From contig JAILWQ010000001.1 in NCBI GenBank assembly GCA_025698865.1, positions 434,001 to 498,000 of the forward strand: a stretch of DNA of 64,000 nucleotides, read 5' to 3'. A model generated the notes under the pieces. It saw only the letters and a list, made by a program, of their open reading frames with translations. It was not told the DNA's origin and did not search any database. Source of the DNA: Erythrobacter sp. Lineage in GTDB: Bacteria > Pseudomonadota > Alphaproteobacteria > Sphingomonadales > Sphingomonadaceae. A program made the translations under genes and the position numbers. Positions 44,744 through 54,235 of the stretch are shown here, piece after piece (the stretch's first letter is position 1; each line of letters opens with the position of its first letter).

Positions 44744-46441
44744 GTGCGCATTGCCCTGCCCACCGACTCGCCCGCGCGTACGGGCTCGCTTCTGGCGATC
44801 GCGATCTGCGGGCTGGCGATCGTCGGCTTGCTAGCCTTGCTGGCGGTCGGGAGGATCAAGCGCGAGGCGGCCATCCTCGACGTGCGCGAGCAGGCGATGG
44901 CCGATGCGGACATCCTCGCCGACGGACTGCGGGCCGAGCTCCAGAAATTCGGACTGGTCCCCCGCGTCCTTGCGGAAGATCTCCAGGTCGAGGCAGTCCT
45001 TCGCGGCAGTCTTGCGGATCGCCGATTGCTCGACCGGCGGCTGGAGCGGATCGCCGATCAGACGGGTGCGGCGGTGCTGTACGTGATGGATCGCGACGGA
45101 CGCACGCTGGCAGCGAGCAACTGGAACCGCCCGACCAGCTTCGTCGGCTCGAACTATGCCTTCCGCAGCTATTTCCGCGAGGCCATAGCCGAGGGGGAAG
45201 CCTCGCAATTCGCGCTCGGCACGGTCAGCCGCGCGCCCGGCCTCTATATCGCACAGAGGGTGTCGGCAGGTGGCAGCGTGCTCGGCGTGGTGGTGCTCAA
45301 GGTGGAATTCGATGCTCTGGAACAGGGCTGGCGCCGCTCGCGTGTCGAGGCCGTGGTCGCCGACGATGATGGCATCGTCCTGATCGCGAGCGATGCCGCG
45401 TGGCGGTTCCAGGCGCTGCGCCCGATCGATCCGGCCACACGCGATGCGGCCGCGGATCGCCGCCAATACGGCGTCGCACGCTTCGAGCTTTTCGCACCGC
45501 CCCGGCGATCGGCACTGCTGGTCGACGTTCCGCTCGGCTATCCACCGGAGCTGGAGCTAGAGCGGGGCAGCGGCGAGTGGCGGCTCCATCTGGTCGCTGA
45601 CACGGGTCCGCGCGTTCTCGCCGCAGTCCAGACCGCGCGTCTGGAGGTCCTGCTCGCTCTCGCCGTTCTCGGTCTTGCTCTGTGGATCGGTCTGCAATGG
45701 CATCGCCGCCGCGAGTCGCGCACGCAGGCGCTGGTCGCGGAACGCACCGTCGCGCTGCGCGACCAGCTGACCCAGGCCAACCGGCTGGCGACACTGGGAC
45801 AAGTCACCGCCGGGGTGGGCCACGAAATCCGCCAGCCCCTCGCCGCCACGCGGGTCTTCGCCGAGAACGGCCAGCGCCTCCTTGCCGCCGGAAACACGCA
45901 GGCCGCATCGGAGAATTTCGGCCGGATCGCAGGACTGATTGGCAAGGTCGGCGAGATCACCGACGAATTGCTTCGCTTCAGCCGCCGCGATGCCCGCGAA
46001 CCGCGCGAGATGCCGCTGGCGCAGGCGATCGACGGCGCGCTCCTGCTCCTGCGCGACCGGTTCGCGACGCACGAGGTGGAGCTGGCCATGCCCGAACCCG
46101 CACTCGCGGAAACGATCGTCAGGGCCGAGCCGGTCCGGCTGGAACAGGTTCTGGTCAATCTGCTTCAGAACGCGCTCGACGCAGTGTCCGGTCCGGGGAG
46201 GATCGCCCTGGAGATCGCGGTCGATGAACGGCATTGCCGCCTCAGCGTGATCGACGATGGTCCAGGCATCGACTCACTGGCGGCGGAGAGGCTGTTCCAG
46301 CCCTTCGCGACCTCGAAACCCGATGGCCTGGGCCTCGGCCTCGTCATCTCGCTCGACATCATGCGCAGCCTCGGCGGGGATCTCGTCGCCGAGCCTGCCG
46401 ACAGGGGCGCCCGCTTCACCATGATCATACCCCGCGCATGA
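44744..46441 (+). CDS. dctB: C4-dicarboxylate sensor histidine kinase DctB
   Basis: A 565-residue membrane sensor. GTG 44744 was chosen because AGGA lies seven bases upstream and the operator sits just before it; ATG 44717 would add nine residues. TM1 (~17-37), a ~250-residue periplasmic dCache/PAS sensor with the DctB ligand motif region SNYAFRSYFREAIAEG and GTVSRAPGLYIA, TM2 (~295-315), a coiled segment, then the kinase: LATLGQVTAGVGHEIRQPLAATR with the phospho-His, and N-, G1- and G2-boxes (NLLQNALDAV, DDGPGID, GLGLGLVISLDIM). Senses dicarboxylates and phosphorylates DctD. The stop overlaps dctD as ATGA. Confidence 0.9.
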   Translation: MRIALPTDSPARTGSLLAIAICGLAIVGLLALLAVGRIKREAAILDVREQAMADADILADGLRAELQKFGLVPRVLAEDLQVEAVLRGSLADRRLLDRRLERIADQTGAAVLYVMDRDGRTLAASNWNRPTSFVGSNYAFRSYFREAIAEGEASQFALGTVSRAPGLYIAQRVSAGGSVLGVVVLKVEFDALEQGWRRSRVEAVVADDDGIVLIASDAAWRFQALRPIDPATRDAAADRRQYGVARFELFAPPRRSALLVDVPLGYPPELELERGSGEWRLHLVADTGPRVLAAVQTARLEVLLALAVLGLALWIGLQWHRRRESRTQALVAERTVALRDQLTQANRLATLGQVTAGVGHEIRQPLAATRVFAENGQRLLAAGNTQAASENFGRIAGLIGKVGEITDELLRFSRRDAREPREMPLAQAIDGALLLLRDRFATHEVELAMPEPALAETIVRAEPVRLEQVLVNLLQNALDAVSGPGRIALEIAVDERHCRLSVIDDGPGIDSLAAERLFQPFATSKPDGLGLGLVISLDIMRSLGGDLVAEPADRGARFTMIIPRA

Positions 46442-47790
46442 GCGCCACTGCCCCCCTTCACGTCACGGTGGTCGAGGACGATGCCGAACTGCGCGAGGCG
46501 ACCGCGCAGGCTCTCGCGCTCGAAGGCGCGGAGGTGCGGGCCTTCCCGGAAGCGCGTGCGGCGCTGAGTGCCCTGACGCCGGATTATCCGGGCGTCGTCG
46601 TCACCGATGTGCGGATGCCGGGCATGGACGGGATCGCCCTGTTCGAGCGGCTGCGCGCCGTGGATGCGAGCATTCCGGTCATTCTCGTCACCGGGCATGG
46701 CGACGTCGGAATGGCGGTGGAGGCGATGAAGAACGGCGCGGCCGATTTCCTGACCAAACCCTTCGCCACCGCCGATCTGCTTCGTTCGGTCCGCTCCGCG
46801 TGCGACAGGCGGCGCCTCGCGCTCGAGAACCGTGCGCTTCGCGAGGAGCTGGTTCGGGCGGGCCGCGGCGCACGATCGATCCTGCTGCACGGCCCTTCGC
46901 CGGCCGCCGAACAATTGCGGTCTCTGGTCGAGGCGGTCGGAGGCGCGGAGATCGACGTCGTGATCGACGGCGCGCGCGGAGTGGGCAAGACCGCCGCCGC
47001 CAGGCTCATCCACGAGACCAGTCCGCGCGCGGCCCGCCCCTTCGTGGCGATCGACAACGGCGTCTTGGCGCATGAGGACGCGGAACTGCTGCTGTTCGGC
47101 CGCGACCCGGCAGCTGGCCTCTCCCGCACCGGACTGATCGAACGGGCGAATGGCGGGACATTGTTCCTCGACGATCTGGACGGCCATTCGGAGGCGATGA
47201 ACGCGCGGCTCCTCGCCATGCTCGACAGCCGATCGGTCCTGCCGATCGGTGCGGAGCGCGGGCGGGCGCTCAATCTGCGGATCGTGGTCGCGCGCACCGT
47301 GCCGTCGTCGCACGACACGGCGAAACCGGCTCTTTTGCTGGAGCAGCGGCTCGGCGCCGTGCGGGTCACCGTTCCTTCGCTTTCCGACCGGCGCGAGGAT
47401 ATCATCGGCCTGTTCCGCTTCTTCGTATCCCGCCACGAACAGGATCTGGGGATCGAGAGCACCGCGCTCGACCAGATCCACTGGGAGCATCTGCAGAATC
47501 ACGACTGGCCGGGCAATCTGCGGGAGCTCGATGGTTATGCGCGCGCGGTGGTGCTGGGGCTGCCGCTGCATCCCGCGGCCGATCCGGTCCCGCAGAACAT
47601 GTCGCTCGCCCAGAGGGTCGCCTCGTTCGAGCGGTCGGTTCTGGACGATGGCCTGCGACGGCATCGCGGCAATGTCGAGGCGTTGCGCAACGAGCTCCAG
47701 ACCCCGCGCAAGACTCTGTACGACAAGCTGAAACGGTTCGGGCTGGAGGCCAGGCTCTTCCGGCGTGGGGCCGGACCGGAGTCCGAGTAA
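46438..47790 (+). CDS. DctD-like response regulator lacking the sigma-54 GAFTGA loop
   Basis: A 450-residue NtrC-architecture protein. Receiver (1-120): Asp57 in VVVTDVRMPG and Lys107 in FLTKPFA are intact. AAA+ domain (~150-375): Walker A GARGVGKT (178-185) is intact, Walker B is GGTLFLDDLD (second acidic residue Asp, not Glu), WPGNLREL (357-364) is present. The GAFTGA loop that touches sigma-54 is replaced: LLFGRDPAAGLSRTG (218-232). The Fis-type HTH is kept (~395-440, RGNVEALRNELQTPRKTLYDKLKRFGL). So it should be phosphorylated by DctB and bind DNA but not activate sigma-54, like other family members that lost the loop and act at sigma-70 promoters. The start overlaps the dctB stop. Confidence 0.9.
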   Translation: MSATAPLHVTVVEDDAELREATAQALALEGAEVRAFPEARAALSALTPDYPGVVVTDVRMPGMDGIALFERLRAVDASIPVILVTGHGDVGMAVEAMKNGAADFLTKPFATADLLRSVRSACDRRRLALENRALREELVRAGRGARSILLHGPSPAAEQLRSLVEAVGGAEIDVVIDGARGVGKTAAARLIHETSPRAARPFVAIDNGVLAHEDAELLLFGRDPAAGLSRTGLIERANGGTLFLDDLDGHSEAMNARLLAMLDSRSVLPIGAERGRALNLRIVVARTVPSSHDTAKPALLLEQRLGAVRVTVPSLSDRREDIIGLFRFFVSRHEQDLGIESTALDQIHWEHLQNHDWPGNLRELDGYARAVVLGLPLHPAADPVPQNMSLAQRVASFERSVLDDGLRRHRGNVEALRNELQTPRKTLYDKLKRFGLEARLFRRGAGPESE

Positions 47791-47877
47791 CCCGCGCCAT
47801 CCCGATCCCCGGTTTGCAGCGACGGGTACCCCGCTCTAGGGGCGACCCCCACCCCTTCGACTGCCGAGGATACAGGT

Positions 47878-48501
47878 TTGCCCAGCACCATCGCCATCAC
47901 CGGAACCGACACCGATATCGGCAAGACGGTCTTCGCCGCCGGTCTCGCCGCTGCCCTGGGCGCGCATTACTGGAAGCCGGTGCAGGCCGGGCTCGATGAT
48001 GGCAGCGACAGCGCGCGGGTGGCGGATCTCGGCGTTCCGGCGGGCATGATCCTTCCCGAAGCCTACCGCCTGACCACGCCCTGCTCGCCCCATCGCGCGG
48101 CGGAGATCGATGGCGTCGTTATCGATCCCGAAACGCTCGCCCTGCCCCGCACGGACGGCCGGCTCGTGGTCGAGGGGGCAGGCGGCGCGCTGGTGCCGGT
48201 TACCCGGACGCTGCTCTATGCCGATCTCTTCGCGCGCTGGAACGTGCCGACCGTCATCGTCGCGCGGACGGCACTGGGGACGATCAACCACAGCCTGCTC
48301 ACGATCGAGGCCTTGCGGGCGCGCGGCGTTCCGATCCTCGGCATGGCCTTCATCGGCGATGCCGTGCCGGACAGCGAGGACACGATCTGCGAGATCGGCG
48401 GGGTCCCCCGGCTCGGCCGCCTGGCACACCTCGATCCGCTGACAGCCGAGACCCTCGCCAGCGCTTTCGCCGACAATTTCGATCTCGGGGCCTTTGCATG
48501 A
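47878..48501 (+). CDS. bioD: Dethiobiotin synthetase
   Basis: A 207-residue P-loop enzyme: [18 protein letters not shown] (7-24; P-loop 9-17), [25 protein letters not shown] and [11 protein letters not shown]. It closes the ureido ring of biotin with CO2 and ATP. TTG 47878 is the start: GAGGATACAGGT precedes it and the P-loop begins five residues later, leaving no room for another start. The stop overlaps bioA as ATGA. Confidence 0.92.
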   Translation: MPSTIAITGTDTDIGKTVFAAGLAAALGAHYWKPVQAGLDDGSDSARVADLGVPAGMILPEAYRLTTPCSPHRAAEIDGVVIDPETLALPRTDGRLVVEGAGGALVPVTRTLLYADLFARWNVPTVIVARTALGTINHSLLTIEALRARGVPILGMAFIGDAVPDSEDTICEIGGVPRLGRLAHLDPLTAETLASAFADNFDLGAFA

Positions 48502-49754
48502 GCCACTCCCCCATTTGGCACCCTTTCACCCAGCACGGGCTGGGCGAGCCGATCCCCAAGGTCGCACGCGCCGAGGGTGCCGAACTCCATCTCGCGGACG
48601 GCCGAACGGTGATCGATGCGATCTCGTCATGGTGGGTGACGACCCACGGTCACGCCCACCCCCGGATCGCGGCGGCGATCGCGGAGCAGGCCGCCCGTCT
48701 CGACCAGATCATCTTCGCCGGCTGGACTCACGAGCCCGCCGAACGCCTCGCAGCGGGGCTGCGCGCGATCATGCCGGACAGCCTTGCCCGCGTGTTCTTC
48801 TCCGATTCCGGGTCGACCAGCGTCGAAGTCTCGCTGAAGATGGCGCTCGGCTACTGGCGCAATCGCGGCGAGCCGCGCGAGCGCATCGTGGTGATGGACA
48901 ACGGCTATCACGGCGACACGATCGGGACCATGTCGGTCGGCGCCCGGGGCGCCTTCAACCGCGCCTACGAACCGCTGCTGTTCGACGTGACCTCGATCCC
49001 CTTTCCGGATCAAGGTGCCGAACAGGCAACGCTCGACGCACTGGACGCCGCCTGCCGCGCTGGCGCAGCGGCTTTCATCGTCGAGCCGCTGGTGCTGGGC
49101 GCAGGCGGAATGCTGGTCTACGGCCCGCAAACGCTGGCCGAGATGCGGCGCATCTGCGCAAGCCACGGCACGCTGTTCATTGCAGACGAGGTGATGACCG
49201 GCTGGGGCCGCACCGGCACCCTGCTGGCCTGCGAACATGCCGGCGTGGAGCCCGATATTCTCTGCCTCTCCAAGGGCCTGACCGGCGGCGCGATCCCGCT
49301 TGCGGTCACCATGGCAAGCGAGCCGATCTATCAGGCGCATTTCTCGCCGGATCGCTCGCGCATGTTCTTCCACTCCTCCAGCTACACCGCCAACCCCATC
49401 GCCTGCGCGGCGGCCTGCGCCAATCTCGACATCTGGCGCGAGGAGCCGGTCGCGCAGCGGATCGCCCTGCTCGCCGAGCGGCAGGCGGCGCGCCTCGCGG
49501 ACCTCGCCCGCCACCCCCTGATCCGCAATCCGCGCCAAGTCGGCACGATCGCGGCCTTCGATGTCGGCGACGTGGAAGGGTACCTCTCCGATCTCGCTCC
49601 CCGGATGCTGGGCATGTTTCGCGAGCGCGACGTGCTCCTGCGGCCGCTCGGCAACACCGTCTACGTCATGCCGCCCTATTGCACGAGCGAGCGCCAGCTG
49701 GACCGGATCTACGAGGTCGTGCGGGAGGTTCTGGAGCAGGTCGCGCTTGGATAA
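48498..49754 (+). CDS. bioA: Adenosylmethionine-8-amino-7-oxononanoate aminotransferase
   Basis: A 418-residue fold-type I PLP enzyme. IWHPFTQH at the N-terminus and [13 protein letters not shown] (43-55) are BioA-specific; Asp230 in [15 protein letters not shown] and Lys259 in [11 protein letters not shown] bind [19 protein letters not shown] binds the ketone. It transaminates KAPA with SAM as amino donor. It shares a 4-bp overlap with bioD. The bioF, bioB and bioC genes are not in the window. Confidence 0.95.
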   Translation: MSHSPIWHPFTQHGLGEPIPKVARAEGAELHLADGRTVIDAISSWWVTTHGHAHPRIAAAIAEQAARLDQIIFAGWTHEPAERLAAGLRAIMPDSLARVFFSDSGSTSVEVSLKMALGYWRNRGEPRERIVVMDNGYHGDTIGTMSVGARGAFNRAYEPLLFDVTSIPFPDQGAEQATLDALDAACRAGAAAFIVEPLVLGAGGMLVYGPQTLAEMRRICASHGTLFIADEVMTGWGRTGTLLACEHAGVEPDILCLSKGLTGGAIPLAVTMASEPIYQAHFSPDRSRMFFHSSSYTANPIACAAACANLDIWREEPVAQRIALLAERQAARLADLARHPLIRNPRQVGTIAAFDVGDVEGYLSDLAPRMLGMFRERDVLLRPLGNTVYVMPPYCTSERQLDRIYEVVREVLEQVALG

Positions 49755-49877
49755 TCTACCTCTGGTTCGCACCCGGCGAGGGGCCGCGAATTTGATCTAT
49801 CGCCCTGGATCGGTATGAAAGCGGCGACTTTTCCCACTGTTCGCCGAACCTTGGGCCTCCAGGAACGCGAGACGAAC

Positions 49878-51554
49878 ATGCCATCCGACAAGACCAGGGG
49901 CATCGCCCCACCGCTCATCGAATTGCCGATCCGCACCGCCACGCGCGGGTTCTACGACGGGTTCAGCCCCCAGGTGACGATCCCCTCGAAGATCATCGTG
50001 TCGCTCATCATCCTGTGGGCGATCTTCTTCCCGGTCAGCGCCAACGAGACGCTCACGCGGGCCAATTCGACGATCATCTCGTCGTTCGCCGGGTGGTACG
50101 TCTATCTCGTCGCCGCGCTGATCGCGGTCTGCGGACTGCTCGCCGTCGTCCCGGCGACCGGCAGCCTGCGCATCGGCAATCCCGGCGAGAAACCCGAGTT
50201 CACGCGCCTGTCGTGGTTCGCGATGCTGTTCGGCGCCGGCATCGGGATCGGGCTGCTGACCTATTCGGTGGGTGAGCCGATGGCCCATTTCGCCAACAAT
50301 CCGCAGATCATCCGCGGCGCTGTCGAGCCGCTGTCGTCCGAGGCGGTGCGCCCGGCCTATCTCTACACCTTTCTCCATTGGGGCTTCGCCGCCTGGGGGA
50401 CCTATGCGCTGGTCGGGCTGGCGATCGGCTATGTCGCGTTCCGCCGCAATCTGCCGCTGACGATCCGTTCCGCGCTGACGCCGATCTTCGGCCGCGCGAT
50501 GTCGGGACCGGCCGGGCATCTGGTCGATATCTTCGCCGTGGTCGCGACCATTCTCGGGGTCGCGGTGACGATGGGGCTCGGCGTCGAGCAGTTCGTCATC
50601 GGCCTCTCGCGTCTCGGCCTCGGCGACTGGCTGCTCGATGCCGACGGATCCTCGTCGGTGGTGGCGATCGGGCTTGCCCTCGCCATCCTCGTCGGCGCCT
50701 CGACGCTCAGCGCGCTGTCGGGCGTCGGCAAGGGGATCAAGTGGCTCTCCAACCTCAATCTCGGCCTGTCCTTCCTGCTCCTGCTGCTGTTCGCTGTGAT
50801 GGGATCGGACCTGTTCGCGCTCGAACTGCTCGGGCAGGGGCTTGTGGATTACATCGGCGGTTTCCTGCCGCTCTCGCTTACCCTGTTCAGCGAGGACGCG
50901 CCCTTCGGCGAGCAGCTGGTCCGCTGGCAGCTCGACTGGACCGCGTTCTACTGGGCCTGGTGGATCGCCTTCGCACCCTTCGTCGGCATGTTCATCGCGC
51001 GCATCTCGCGCGGGCGCACGATCCGCGAGTATGTGCTGGGCGTGGTGCTCGTCCCCTCGCTCGTCTGCTTCGTCTGGATGACCCTGCTCGGCGGCACCGC
51101 GATCGCGCTCGAGCTGAGCGGCGCGGCCGGAGGATCGATCGTCGCGACGGACATTTCCGACCAGATATACGCGACGCTGGCGGTGATGCTCGATCCCGGC
51201 GTCGCCCAGATCGTGTCGGGCCTGATCGTGGTCCTGCTGCTGACCTATCTCGTGACCTCGACCGACAGCGCGATCCTGATCATCAACACGATCAACGGCG
51301 CGGGCGAGACCGAGGGCGAGCGGGCACGCCACGTCCTGTTCTGGGGAGCGGCTTTGTCGCTGGTGGTCGGCAGCATGCTGGTGATCGGCGGGATCGAGGC
51401 GATCCGGATCACCATGATCATCGGCGCCCTGCCCTTCTCCTTCGTGGTGGGGCTGATGACCGTGGCGATCCTGAAGGCGATCGCCTACGATCTCATCCGC
51501 AAGAGACAGGGCGTGCCCACCACCGCGGCGGGCATGGCCGGCCCGGAAAGCTGA
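49878..51554 (+). CDS. BCCT-family transporter (betaine/carnitine/choline type)
   Basis: A 558-residue, 12-helix transporter if started at ATG 49878 (GAGACG seven bases upstream); ATG 49815 would add 21 residues. The glycine-rich helix WFAMLFGAGIGIGLLTYSVGEPM contains the GxGIGxxxxxxxEP pattern of Na+-coupled BCCT members, and the Trp box appears as YWAWWIAFAPFVGMFIARISRGRTIRE. FLHWGFAAWGTYALVG is helix 5. Likely an osmoprotectant importer; a betaine/choline/DMSP choice cannot be made here. Followed by a convergent flavodoxin-like gene, 31 bp between stops. Confidence 0.9.
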   Translation: MPSDKTRGIAPPLIELPIRTATRGFYDGFSPQVTIPSKIIVSLIILWAIFFPVSANETLTRANSTIISSFAGWYVYLVAALIAVCGLLAVVPATGSLRIGNPGEKPEFTRLSWFAMLFGAGIGIGLLTYSVGEPMAHFANNPQIIRGAVEPLSSEAVRPAYLYTFLHWGFAAWGTYALVGLAIGYVAFRRNLPLTIRSALTPIFGRAMSGPAGHLVDIFAVVATILGVAVTMGLGVEQFVIGLSRLGLGDWLLDADGSSSVVAIGLALAILVGASTLSALSGVGKGIKWLSNLNLGLSFLLLLLFAVMGSDLFALELLGQGLVDYIGGFLPLSLTLFSEDAPFGEQLVRWQLDWTAFYWAWWIAFAPFVGMFIARISRGRTIREYVLGVVLVPSLVCFVWMTLLGGTAIALELSGAAGGSIVATDISDQIYATLAVMLDPGVAQIVSGLIVVLLLTYLVTSTDSAILIINTINGAGETEGERARHVLFWGAALSLVVGSMLVIGGIEAIRITMIIGALPFSFVVGLMTVAILKAIAYDLIRKRQGVPTTAAGMAGPES

Positions 51555-51585
51555 GCGGAGCCGGTCAGCCCTTGGCCACGAAGGA

Positions 51586-52200
51586 TCAGCCTGCACCCGG
51601 ATATTGCGACGATTTCAGCAGTCCGGCGAGATGGGCGGCGTTGGTCGCGACCATGCCGGCGGTCTTCGTAACCTTGTCGGGCGTCTTGTCGAATTCCTTG
51701 AAATCCTTGCTGCCCATCGCCTCGCCCACCCAGTAGCAGGCGGCGACCGCGGGGATCGTCCAGCCGGTGTCGTTGAGCGACTGGAACAGCTGCGCGCTGC
51801 TCCAGTGGGCGCCGTCCTCGTTGCCGACGATCGCGGCAACCGCGACCTTGCCGTAGCTCGGCATCCGGCCCTCGTCGTCGGTTTCCGAGAGAAACGCGTC
51901 CATCCGCTCAAGCACCCGCTTGGCGATGGAGCCGATCTGGCCCATCCAGATCGGGCCGCCGAAGATCAGGATATCGTGCGCGAGGATCTTCTCGCGCAAG
52001 TCGGGCCAGTCGTCCCCCTCGCCCTCGTCGGAGGTGACACCGGGCAGCACGTTGTGGTCGGCGATGCGGATCGTTTCGGCCAGTTCGACATCGCGGTCGG
52101 CGAAATGCTTCTTCAGCACTGCGATCATCGCGTCGGTCGAACTCGCCTCGTCCGAGGTCTTCTTGAGGGAGCAATTGATCGCGATTGCGGTGACAGCCAT
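51586..52200 (-). CDS. Flavodoxin/NAD(P)H-dependent FMN oxidoreductase family protein
   Basis: A 204-residue flavodoxin-fold protein: IAINCSLKKTSDEASST (FMN phosphate loop), ILAHDILIFGGPIWMGQIGSIAKRVLERMD (flavin loop and helix) and AAIVGNEDGAHWSSAQLFQSLNDTGW. Members include quinone reductases and NADPH-dependent FMN reductases; the electron donor cannot be seen. AAGGA nine bases before ATG 52200 fixes the start, and upstream reading frame is non-coding. Divergent from the SLC13-type gene with 222 bp between. Confidence 0.8.
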   Translation of the reverse strand: MAVTAIAINCSLKKTSDEASSTDAMIAVLKKHFADRDVELAETIRIADHNVLPGVTSDEGEGDDWPDLREKILAHDILIFGGPIWMGQIGSIAKRVLERMDAFLSETDDEGRMPSYGKVAVAAIVGNEDGAHWSSAQLFQSLNDTGWTIPAVAACYWVGEAMGSKDFKEFDKTPDKVTKTAGMVATNAAHLAGLLKSSQYPGAG

Positions 52201-52348
52201 GGTTTGGGTCCTTCGTCGAGAGACAGTCCGGTCAGGCGATGGAAGCCGGTCCGGCGAAAAAACCGCTCCCGCTTCCGGTCCTCTCGCCGTCGCTAACAGG
52301 GGAAGCGGGGGCGGCGTGCTTTTGTTCCGTCGTTCGTGCTGGCGGTCC

Positions 52349-52358
52349 GTTTGCAAAC
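52349..52358. promoter_or_regulatory. GTTTGCAAAC palindrome upstream of the SLC13-type transporter
   Basis: A perfect 10-bp palindrome 65 bp before the transporter start in the 222-bp divergent region. It may be a regulator site; short palindromes also arise by chance. Confidence 0.25.
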
Positions 52359-52422
52359 TTGGCAAGAACGGATGCCGAGGAAAGCGCAGGGCTTTCCGAT
52401 AGAACGGGTCCTTTCCACCTTG

Positions 52423-54228
52423 ATGCATCCTCTCGCGCCGTTTCTCGATCAGTACGGCGATGTCGTCGGCCTCGTGCTGCTCGTCGCGCTCTTTGTCGGG
52501 TTCGCCACCGAGCGCTTTCCGCCGGTCGTCCTCGCCATCGTCGCCGGGGTCGTGATGATGGGGCTCGGCTTCCTCCAGCCGGACGAACTGCTCGGCGTGT
52601 TCGGCAACCCCGCACCGATCACCATCGGGGCGATGTTCATCGTGTCGGGCGCGCTGCTGCGCACCGGCGTGCTCGAAGAGGTGTCTGGCTGGGTCGTCCG
52701 CCGCGCGCAACGCAGCCCGAAGCTCGCCGTGGCGGAGATCGGCGGTGGGACCGTGGCGGCTTCCGCCTTCATGAACAACACACCGGTGGTGATCGTGATG
52801 ATCCCGATCATCAAGCGGCTCGCGCGGATGCTCGGCACCTCCGCCACGCGGCTGCTGATCCCGCTGTCCTACATCTCCATTCTCGGCGGCACGCTGACGC
52901 TGATCGGCACCTCGACCAACCTGCTGGTCGACGGCGTGGCGCAGTCACAGGGGATCGCGCCTTTCGGCATATTCGAGATCACGGTGGTGGGCCTGTGCGT
53001 GCTGGCAGGCGGCGTCGCCTATCTCGTCGTGGCCGGCCCGCTGCTTCTGCCCGACAGGGCCGCGTCGGGCCTCGCCGACAAGGACGAGAGCGACGCCTAT
53101 CTCTCCCACCTCCTCCTCAACGCGGACAGCGATCTCGTCGGCGTGCGGATCGGCGAGAGCGCGCTGGCGCGGCGGCAGGGCGTCCGGATCACCGCGGTGC
53201 GGCGCGGGCTGAGTGTCCATCGCAAGGACATCGACGAGATGGAATTCCAGGCAGGCGACCAGCTGGTGATCGCCGCCAGTCCCGCCGAACTCGCCTCCCT
53301 CGGCGAGGCCGAGGATTTCCGCGTCGGGCTGACCGGGGTCGGTGGCGGTATCACCATGAGCGGCCCCGACCGCTCGCCCGATGCGACGCTGATCGAGGCT
53401 GCGGTCTCGCCCTCGCACCCGATCATCGGACGTCGGCTCGCTGAAATCCCGCTGCTCTCGCGCCTCAAGCTGCGCGTGCTCGGCCTCGCCCGCCCGCGCC
53501 ACGTGGCCGGGCCGGACCTTGCCGAGGTCCGCGTGCGTGCCGGCGATCGTCTCCTGATCGCGGCCGAGCCGGACGCAGCCATCGCGCTTCAGGGAAACAG
53601 CAACCTTGCCCAGGTGACCGAGGCGCCGACCCGTGCCTTCAAGCGCCGCAAGGCCCCCATCGCGGTGGTGACGCTGGCCGCCATCGTCGGCCTCGCGGCG
53701 ATCTTCCCTCTCCCGATCGAGGCGCTGGCGCTGGCCGGCGTCGCGGTGGTCCTGATCACCCGCTGCATCGAGCCCGAGGAGGCGTGGAGCACGATCGACG
53801 GCAACACGCTGGTCCTGATCTTCGGAATGCTGGCCTTCGGCATCGGGTTGCAGAACGCCGGGACAGTCGAACTGGTCGTCCAGTGGGCCGAACCGCTGCT
53901 GATCGGCCTGTCGCCGCTGATGCTGCTGATCGGCGTCTACACGCTCACCAGCATCCTGACCGAGACAGTGACGAACAATGCCGTGGCAGTGATCATGACC
54001 CCGATCGTGATCGCTCTGGGCGCCGCGCTCGACGCCGATCCGCGCCCGCTGATCGTCGCGGTGATGTTCGGGGCCAGCGCCAGCTTCGCCACCCCGATCG
54101 GCTATCAGACCAACACGCTGGTCTACGGCGCGGCGAATTACCGCTTCAACGATTTCGTCAAGATCGGCCTGCCGATGAACATCGTCGTCGGGCTGGTCGC
54201 CTGCATCGCCATCGACGCCTTCTTCTGA
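52423..54228 (+). CDS. SLC13-family anion/dicarboxylate transporter with two TrkA-C domains
   Basis: A 601-residue DASS/ArsP-like membrane protein. The two SLC13-type motifs are FMNNTPVVIVMIP (116-128) with TLIGTSTNLLV (160-169), and TETVTNNAVAVIMTPI with IGYQTNTLVYG in the C-half. Between the halves sits a ~200-residue soluble insert with two RCK_C/TrkA-C domains (IGESALARRQGVRITAVRRG; LAEIPLLSRLKLRVLGLARP), likely ligand-gating. The cargo could be sulfate, dicarboxylate or another anion. The start is uncertain: ATG 52423 has a weak ribosome site, with an in-frame ATG at 52372 as alternative. Confidence 0.86.
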   Translation: MHPLAPFLDQYGDVVGLVLLVALFVGFATERFPPVVLAIVAGVVMMGLGFLQPDELLGVFGNPAPITIGAMFIVSGALLRTGVLEEVSGWVVRRAQRSPKLAVAEIGGGTVAASAFMNNTPVVIVMIPIIKRLARMLGTSATRLLIPLSYISILGGTLTLIGTSTNLLVDGVAQSQGIAPFGIFEITVVGLCVLAGGVAYLVVAGPLLLPDRAASGLADKDESDAYLSHLLLNADSDLVGVRIGESALARRQGVRITAVRRGLSVHRKDIDEMEFQAGDQLVIAASPAELASLGEAEDFRVGLTGVGGGITMSGPDRSPDATLIEAAVSPSHPIIGRRLAEIPLLSRLKLRVLGLARPRHVAGPDLAEVRVRAGDRLLIAAEPDAAIALQGNSNLAQVTEAPTRAFKRRKAPIAVVTLAAIVGLAAIFPLPIEALALAGVAVVLITRCIEPEEAWSTIDGNTLVLIFGMLAFGIGLQNAGTVELVVQWAEPLLIGLSPLMLLIGVYTLTSILTETVTNNAVAVIMTPIVIALGAALDADPRPLIVAVMFGASASFATPIGYQTNTLVYGAANYRFNDFVKIGLPMNIVVGLVACIAIDAFF

Positions 54229-54235
54229 GCCGCGC

